Shown piece after piece: positions 58,482-64,000 of a stretch of 64,000 nt of DNA. A program made the position numbers and the translations under genes. The notes below the pieces were generated by a model. It saw nothing but the letters and a program-made list of their open reading frames with translations, did no database searches and was not told where the DNA came from. The stretch covers positions 186,001 to 250,000 of the forward strand of contig NZ_JADQDM010000001.1 in assembly GCF_015694525.1 (NCBI RefSeq), written 5' to 3'. This stretch comes from Hymenobacter ruricola. GTDB lineage: Bacteria > Bacteroidota > Bacteroidia > Cytophagales > Hymenobacteraceae. Positions within the stretch are counted from its first letter, which is position 1, and every line of letters begins with the position of its first letter.

Positions 58482-61050
58482 ATGAAACACGCTTACTCAT
58501 TCCTTCCCTGGCGCGCGCTGGCGCGCTGGTCGTTTCTGCTGGCGCTGGGCCTGATGCTTTCCAAGAGCGCCCGGGCCCAGACCCCCGAGGCCACCGCCTG
58601 GCCGTTTTCGCCCCTTTCCAATTGCTACCCCGCGTGGGTGCCGCAGCCCGTGCTGCCCGGCCAGTTGCGGGCCCCGGGCGGTATTGCTCCCACCCAGGCC
58701 GTTGGCGGCGGGAGCCCGCAGCTGACCGGGCCGGCGCCTAGCTCAACCTTCGGTTACGCATTCACGCCACAGGGTGACCTGAAGGTGCTCGTCGTTTTCG
58801 TGGGGTTCATGGAAGACATCCTTTCTGGCCCTAATGGATGTGGAAGTTATAATGCCCCTGAATGGGCTCAAGACCCTGTTCAAGGCAGTGGCTTTGGAGT
58901 TGGTGAAACGTTCCCGGCCAACTATACCAGCGTGTGCTATACCAATCCCACGCAATTCAGCCTGGGAGCCACCGACCAAAGCGTGTCGAACTTCCTGTAC
59001 CAGATGTCGCGTACTTCGCCCAATCCATTGAAGGTAACGTTCGGTACCTTCCCCAAGCGGATTAACGTTCCGGCCAGTGGCCGCAGCTTTGGCGATTTCT
59101 TCGGCTATGCCCAGGACACCATCAATGCAGCCGCTGCGCAGTTTCCGGCGTTTAACTGGGGCCAGTACGACCAGCGCACCAACAACCCGCGTTTCAACTT
59201 CGACAACAGCGCCACCGGCCCCGACGGCCAGCTGGACTACGTCATCTTCTGCTTTCGGGTGAGCTGTTATCCGTCGGTGCGGAGTGAAGACGGCGTGGCG
59301 GGCGTGCCCGGCGTGACGATTCCGGCCAACGCCAACCACCCCGCGTACACCATCGGGACCGGGCATTGCCAGGCGGGCGGCACGCTGGCCCTCGGTGCTG
59401 CACGAAATGGCCTATAACCTTTACCTGGCCCCGCACGTGCTGGGTGCCAACAGCACCACCGGCAACCACTACTACAATACCCTGGGCTGGAGCATGCTGC
59501 AGAACGCGGCCACCTCGTTTTCGGCCGCCGCCTGGGAGCGCTGGTACCTGGGCTGGACGGAGCTGCGCACCGGCCCCGCGCAGGTCAGCAGCGACATTGG
59601 GCCGAACGCGCCGGCGTCCGGCGGCACCTACGTGCTGCGCGACTACGTGACCACCGGCGACGTGATGCGCCTGGAGATTCCCAACACCGGCCAGCACCTG
59701 TGGCTGGAAAACCGCGCCCGCAACGGGCCGATGGACCGCCGCAACGGCTACACGCTGGCGCCCGATGGCAACGCGTACCTGCCGGCGCCGCAGGGCCTGC
59801 TGGCCATGGTGGAGAGCATGAGCGCCAGCCGCGACAATTTTGTTGCCTGGTGGAACACATCCCAGGTGAACGGGCTGCGGGTGGTATCGGCCGAAGGCAA
59901 CTTCGACTACAAGCGCAGCGGCGGCCTCTACACCGTGAACAACCACCTGCACGGCAACCTGACGTATAACTTCCAGCTGCGGGACAACAACGCCCCGGCG
60001 CCCGTGCTGCGCAACAACGCCACGGGCGGCCACAGCGAAATCACCAGCATCCGGACCGACCGCGACAACAACGGCCGCATTCGCTACGACAGCTTTACGG
60101 GCAATGGCGACGTGACCGTGGGCAACGAAGGCACGCCCCTGTTCGTGGGCGACGACCGGATTACGGACGGCCTGTTCGGGCCGCACATCGGCACGCGCAA
60201 GGTGGGGTTCCGCTATGCCCTCGACACCAACCCCCTGATTATTCCGCACCAGACCTACGACCCGGCCACGGAGCGGCAGTCGACCATTCCGCTCAACGGC
60301 TTGTCGGTGGAGATTACCGGCTACGACGCCGCCTCGGACGACCTCACGCTGCAGGTGCGCTACGACAACACCGCCGTGACCCACGACACCCGCTGGACCG
60401 GCCCGCTGCAAACCTTCCCGGTGGCCAACGCCACCGCCGGCCACGAGATTTACATCGACGGGGCCACCCTGACCCTGGACCGCAGCGCCACGCCGCAGCG
60501 GGAAACCCCGGGCTACGTGGGCGACTTTGTGAACAGCACCGAGTTGCGCATCGGCGCCAACACCAGCATGAGCCTGGTGAATGGCGGCGTGCTGAACCTG
60601 GTGGGGGCCGGCACCACGCTCTACCTGGAAGACGGCGCCCACGTAGTGCTGGACGGCAGCGGGGCCAAGCTGGAGGCCCGGGCGGGCACCACCATCAACG
60701 TGGCCAACCGCGCCGACCTGGACGACAAGGGCGCCCTGGTGCTGCTGCCCGGCAGCCGGCTCATTGACCGCAACGCCGAAACGATTGCAGTGGGCCTGCG
60801 GGCTGCCCAGCCCGAGGTGTTTCCCAACCCCGGCACGGGCGCGGCCAGCTTTGCCTGGCCCGCCGCCGACAGCCCCGCGTCGCGGGTCGGCTACCGGTAT
60901 CAGCTCACCGACCTGCAGGGCCACACGCTGCGGCAGGGCCCGGTGAACCCGGCCGGCAACACCCTCACCGGCCTGGCGCCTGGCCTGTACCTGCTCCTCA
61001 CCCAGGGCCCCAACGCCCCCGCCCGCACCCAGCGGGTGGAGGTTCGCTAA
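58482..61050 (+). pseudogene. Secreted T9SS protein, M6-metalloprotease-like, frameshifted
   Basis: Two adjacent frames together give one protein of about 855 residues. The first runs from the ATG at 58482 (signal peptide MKHAYSFLPWRALARWSFLLALGLMLSKSARAQ) to a stop near 59417. The second is in the +1 frame and continues from about 59390 to 61050. An extra base in GGCCCTCGGTG (near 59389) would cause this. The joined sequence would read LASVLHEMAYNLYLAPHVLGAN, where related Bacteroidota proteins have a zinc motif HExxH; here the second His is Tyr. The beta-rich later part ends in a T9SS domain (VFPNPGTGAASFAWP to TQRVEVR). It may be a dying metalloprotease or a sequencing error. Confidence 0.75.
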
Positions 61051-61073
61051 TGCCCCACTCATTCCTTTTTCCC

Positions 61074-62558
61074 ATGCGCTACTTCTTATTCTTCCTGCTG
61101 TGCCTGCCCTTGGGGGCGCGGGCGCAGGTGCTGCCCTGGGCCCAGGGCTACGGCACCACCGTCGACGAAACCGGCGGCTACGCCGTGGCCATGCCCGGCG
61201 GGGGCTACCTGCTGGCCGGCCAGCAGCCCTACGCCAACGGCTTCGCCAGCCGCCTGTACTTGGTGCGCACCAACGACGTGGGCGATACGCTCTGGACCAA
61301 ACGCGTGTCTCCGCCATATGCTTTATTACCAACACTCTCGGGCATGGTACGCGACGCCAGCGGGAATGTGCTGCTAACCGGCTATGAAAATGGACGAGGC
61401 AACCAGACAGGCTTTGCAATGAAGTTGAATCCTATAGGCGACACGCTCTGGACCCGCACCTACCGCCCTGCACTCCAAGCGGGAAGCACCGGGCAAACCT
61501 ATGTTTTCCCAGCAATTATTGCTTCGGATGGCAACTACCTCTTTGTGCGGAATGACAACGATTTTTTGCCAAGCCCTCCTTACTTCATTGCAACGGTGAA
61601 CCTTTATAAGGTGAATGCCCCTACCGGCAACGTTATGTGGTCGTTTAACATTGGCAATTATCTAACTGCTGCTGGTTTCGACCCACCCAACACCCAATAT
61701 GCTAACCCAGTAATCAGTGGCAATAATATAACGATGCTAGTAGAAGGAACCCTGGGAGGGAATACCAATGGAGTGAAAGGGTATTTCCTGTTTAATAGCA
61801 CCACTGGGGCACTGGTACAGTTCAGAAGGCGCGATGGATTGTATTTGAATGATAACATCCCCACATCTAGCGTAACCCAAGACGGCAACATCCTGATGGG
61901 TCGGCGGCAAAATATCACTAAGATTACCCCGGTCGGCGACACGCTTTGGCGCACGGTGGCGCCCAGCCGCTACGCCAATCGCAGTTGGGATGCCCGCGCC
62001 ATCGTGGAAGACGCGCAGGGCGGCCTGCTGCTGGTAGGCGACTCGCAGTACCAGAACGGCGGGGCAGGTGGCAGCAGCAACTAGGTGCACCTGGTGCGCT
62101 TCACCGGCGGCGGGCGGCTGGTGAGCGACACGATGCTGTTCCGGGCCGGCGACAACTATGCCCGCTCGACCCTGCTGGCCCCCAACGGCCGAGGCCTCGT
62201 CTTCAGCGGCTACACCACGGCCGGCCCCCACGGCGGCGCCGACCTCACGCTGGCCCGCTACGACGGCTTTCGCCCCCTGGCCAGCCGGCCCGAAGCCGGG
62301 CAACTGGCCCCGCTGACGGCCTACCCCAACCCCGTGGGCGGGCCCGCCGCCCGCGCCACCGTGCCGCTGCCGGCCGCCACGCCCGGCGGCCAGCTGGTGC
62401 TCTACAACGGGCTGGGCCGTCGGCTGGGCGCGCAAGCCGTGGCCCCCAGCGCCCGCCAGACCACCGTGGAACTGGGCGCCCGCCCGCCTGGCCTCCACCT
62501 GCTGCGCTACGAGCAGGCCGACGGCCGCCGCTTCCTGGTGCGCCTGCTGCGCGAGTAA
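61074..62558 (+). pseudogene. Secreted T9SS protein with beta-propeller-like repeats, interrupted by TAG
   Basis: The frame from the signal peptide (MRYFLFFLLCLPLGARAQ) to 62558 is open except for a TAG at 62082-62084. Full length would be about 494 residues. The body has repeated GGYLLAGQQPYANGFASRLYLVRTNDVGDTLWTKRV and GNVLLTGYENGRGNQTGFAMKLNPIGDTLWTRTY units, the beta-propeller-like Bacteroidota secreted repeat. The end (LTAYPNPVGGPAARATVPL to RRFLVRLLRE) is a T9SS sorting domain. Sequence on both sides of the TAG continues the domain without a gap (GGSSN-stop-VHLVRFTGGG), so the stop is a point change. An upstream ATG at 61050 overlaps the previous stop codon. It is operon-like with the gene before it. 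Confidence 0.75.
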
Positions 62559-62595
62559 GACGGGTGCGGCCAGTTGCTCCGTATCCTGTGATAAC

Positions 62596-62641
62596 ACAGC
62601 GCCCCGCCCCGCCGGCCCGGCCCGGCGGGGCGGGGCGCTGT
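62596..62641. terminator. Very GC-rich hairpin between convergent genes
   Basis: A perfect 20-bp stem, 62596-62615 with 62622-62641, and a 6-nt loop, between the interrupted T9SS gene and the convergent membrane protein gene. It has no T-tract. Confidence 0.75.
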
Positions 62642-62731
62642 CCAAGCATCCCGGCAGTAGAAAAAGCAGAAATTTCTTGACTGCCCAAGTAGCTTTCGGG
62701 GCCGGAGCTACCACCTGGCCGCGGCCGGGCG

Positions 62732-63235
62732 CTACTTCAAAAACGGCAGCCAGCCGCGGCCCTGCCAGTGCAGCCAGCTCCACATCACCACATCAAAAAC
62801 CAGCAGAAAGCCACCCTGCAACCGCAGCGAGCGGCCAAAGCCCAGCAGCCGCGCCGGCCGGGGCTCAGCGGGCAGGGCAGCCCGGGCCTGCAGGTAATAG
62901 CCCGTCATCACGTAAGCCACATCCAGCCCCGCGTTCAACAAAAACAGGTTTTCGTTGAATAGCTGAGCCTGCACCACGTCGGCCAGCCGCAGGCCGGCGG
63001 GCGCGATGGGCTCTAAATGATAGATGCCCCAGAAGGCCAGCACGGCATTCACCAGGCCCCAGCCCACGTTCATGCCGTGGAAGTAGTAGGCGGGGAGGCG
63101 CCGGTCGGCCCGCGCCAGGAAGTGGCCGCTCACCAGCAGGTTGAGCAGTACCCAGGCGGCCAGCACGGCCAGGCCCTGCCCCAGCAGGGCCTCGCGGGCC
63201 TGGTGCAAGGCCGCGAGGTTGAGCGTGAGAAGCAT
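62732..63235 (-). CDS. Small multi-helix membrane protein, DUF6992-like
   Basis: A 167-residue protein with about four hydrophobic helices (EALLGQGLAVLAAWVLLNLLVSGHFLA, YYFHGMNVGWGLVNAVLAFWGIYHL, AGLDVAYVMTGYYL, QGGFLLVFDVVMWSWLHWQ). The ALLGQGLAVLAAW...HGMNVGWGLVNAVLAFWG pattern fits the DUF6992 family as far as I recall. Function unknown. The ATG at 63235 is chosen because the membrane protein character starts there; upstream codons read through the adjacent gene's 3' end. It lies 55 bp after the beta-barrel gene on the same strand. Confidence 0.7.
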   Translation of the reverse strand: MLLTLNLAALHQAREALLGQGLAVLAAWVLLNLLVSGHFLARADRRLPAYYFHGMNVGWGLVNAVLAFWGIYHLEPIAPAGLRLADVVQAQLFNENLFLLNAGLDVAYVMTGYYLQARAALPAEPRPARLLGFGRSLRLQGGFLLVFDVVMWSWLHWQGRGWLPFLK

Positions 63236-63290
63236 AAGCAGCAGCAAAAAAAAGTCCGGGCGGTTCAGCGCTGGCCCGGCGTGGGCGCCG

Positions 63291-63974
63291 CTACTTCTTG
63301 AACCCCAGGCCCAGATACAGCTGAAACACCTGGTTGCGGATGTTGTTGTCGCCCACGGCGGCGCCGCTGGCGTTTTGGTAGCGCACCACGCTGCCGTCTT
63401 TGTAGATTTTGCCCAGGCTCCAGTCGAAGCGGGCGCCCAGCTTGGCGAAGCCCAGGCGAGCTTCGGCCCCGGCAATGGCGCCGTAGTCGAGGCTGTTGTA
63501 GCCGCGCTCGGAAAGGTCCACGGTGGCGCCGCCGTCGCGCACGTTGGTGAGCAGCGACACCTGCGGCCCCACGTGAATGCTGAGGGTTTCGGTGAGGTTG
63601 CCCACGAAGAGAACGGGCAGCTCCAGGTAGTCGAGGCGGGTGTCGCGGGTGGCGGTGCCGAGGTAGTCGGTGCGGTAGCCCTTGCGCGAGTACAGCAGCT
63701 CCACCATCAGCGAAGCGAAGTTGTTGAAGCCCATCTGTCCGTACACGCCGGCGTGAAAGTCCTTGAGGTTGTCGCGGTTGGTAAACAAGTCGGCGCCCGC
63801 GCCCTGGATGCTGGCCAGGTTGTAGCCACCCTTGATGCCGAAGCCGGTGTTGCGCGACTCGGTGCCGTCGGAGGCCGGGTATTTGGTCGAAGAGTCGAGG
63901 CCGGGCCCGTCCTGGGCGCGCGCGGCGGGCGCGGCCATCAGGGCCAGCGCAAGGGCGAATAAGGCGTTTTTCAT
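63291..63974 (-). CDS. Outer-membrane beta-barrel protein (PorT-like)
   Basis: A 227-residue protein with a signal peptide ([21 protein letters not shown]). The rest is strand-rich: GFGIKGGYNLASIQGAGAD, HAGVYGQMGFNNFASLMVELLYSRKGYR, LDYLELPVLFVGNLTETLSIHVGPQVSLLTNV and the C-terminal QVFQLYLGLGFKK ending in Phe/Lys/Lys. This is the porin-family outer-membrane beta-barrel (OMP_b-brl_2) fold seen in PorT. Usually of unknown role, sometimes linked to T9SS. It appears to start an operon with the downstream small membrane protein. Confidence 0.88.
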   Translation of the reverse strand: MKNALFALALALMAAPAARAQDGPGLDSSTKYPASDGTESRNTGFGIKGGYNLASIQGAGADLFTNRDNLKDFHAGVYGQMGFNNFASLMVELLYSRKGYRTDYLGTATRDTRLDYLELPVLFVGNLTETLSIHVGPQVSLLTNVRDGGATVDLSERGYNSLDYGAIAGAEARLGFAKLGARFDWSLGKIYKDGSVVRYQNASGAAVGDNNIRNQVFQLYLGLGFKK

Positions 63975-64000
63975 GATAATAGGGCGTAAAATGGCCAACT

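Noticed and set aside
12038..62084. TAG read as an amino acid (amber recoding)
   Set aside because: Many intact genes in the window stop at TAG, for example the DUF262 gene (49291) and the DJ-1 gene (56651), so TAG works as a stop here. A point change or base-call error is simpler.
1..64000. tRNA, rRNA, riboswitch or prophage
   Set aside because: No cloverleaf with a GGTTCGA-type T arm, no rRNA-like sequence and no phage structural or integrase gene was recognised by reading. A covariance-model search would be needed to exclude small RNAs.

Overview
The window is a 64 kb chromosomal stretch from a GC-rich member of the Bacteroidota, most likely Hymenobacter or a close relative (Cytophagales, Hymenobacteraceae). 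The lineage is inferred from four things: T9SS-type C-terminal sorting domains on secreted proteins, a PID-CTERM-like small protein, promoter elements of the Bacteroidota type (TTG, then TAnnTTTG) with few Shine-Dalgarno sites, and the protein families present. No rRNA, tRNA, CRISPR array, transposase or phage structural gene was seen.

Layout. 0-8 kb: a partial EamA transporter, a secreted M1 peptidase, lpdA, a SUFU-domain protein, and an AraC regulator followed by an SDR. 8-13 kb: a diverged AraC-like regulator, a large DUF3494 (ice-binding-like) T9SS protein, a PID-CTERM-like peptide, an MntA/HepT-type pair whose HEPN gene carries an in-frame TAG, and a thioredoxin-fold lipoprotein without CXXC. 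A 21-bp tandem repeat follows at 13.4 kb. 13-17 kb: a VWA-like secreted protein, a YdeI-like protein and a diadenylate-cyclase-like DACNV sensor. 17-21 kb: a beta-1,3-glucan pair, GH16 and GH64, sharing a nearly duplicated carbohydrate-binding module. 22-32 kb: two paralogous small basic membrane proteins, a cold-shock protein, RlmF, S41 peptidase, an RluF-type pseudouridine synthase, an SDR, lipoproteins and PAP2. 32-46 kb: ALDH, Uma2, a GMC oxidoreductase with two small lipoproteins, a thioesterase, a porin plus PiT pair (phosphate uptake), a second M1 peptidase and an MscS channel.

48.2-50.0 kb is an AT-rich island holding two tightly linked genes: a DUF262 protein (DGQQR motif, no HNH domain) and a HEPN protein with an intact RNAASH (Rx4H) motif. 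This is the best candidate in the window for an undescribed defence or toxin-antitoxin-like system. 50-57 kb: a lipase-like lipoprotein, AraC, cupin, a BLUF photoreceptor next to a three-PAS histidine kinase, DJ-1/PfpI and an alpha/beta hydrolase. 58-62.6 kb: two secreted T9SS genes, one with a frameshift and one with an in-frame TAG. The window ends with a small membrane protein and an outer-membrane beta-barrel.

The intergenic DNA is unusual. At least seven long inverted repeats with arms of about 20-50 bp sit between genes. A separate family of short hairpins built on a shared GCTGAAGC core recurs six times, and pairs of these bracket gene cassettes at 3.7-4.6 kb and 11.8-12.7 kb. The two in-frame TAG stops lie in the same 9-base context, CTAGGTGCA.
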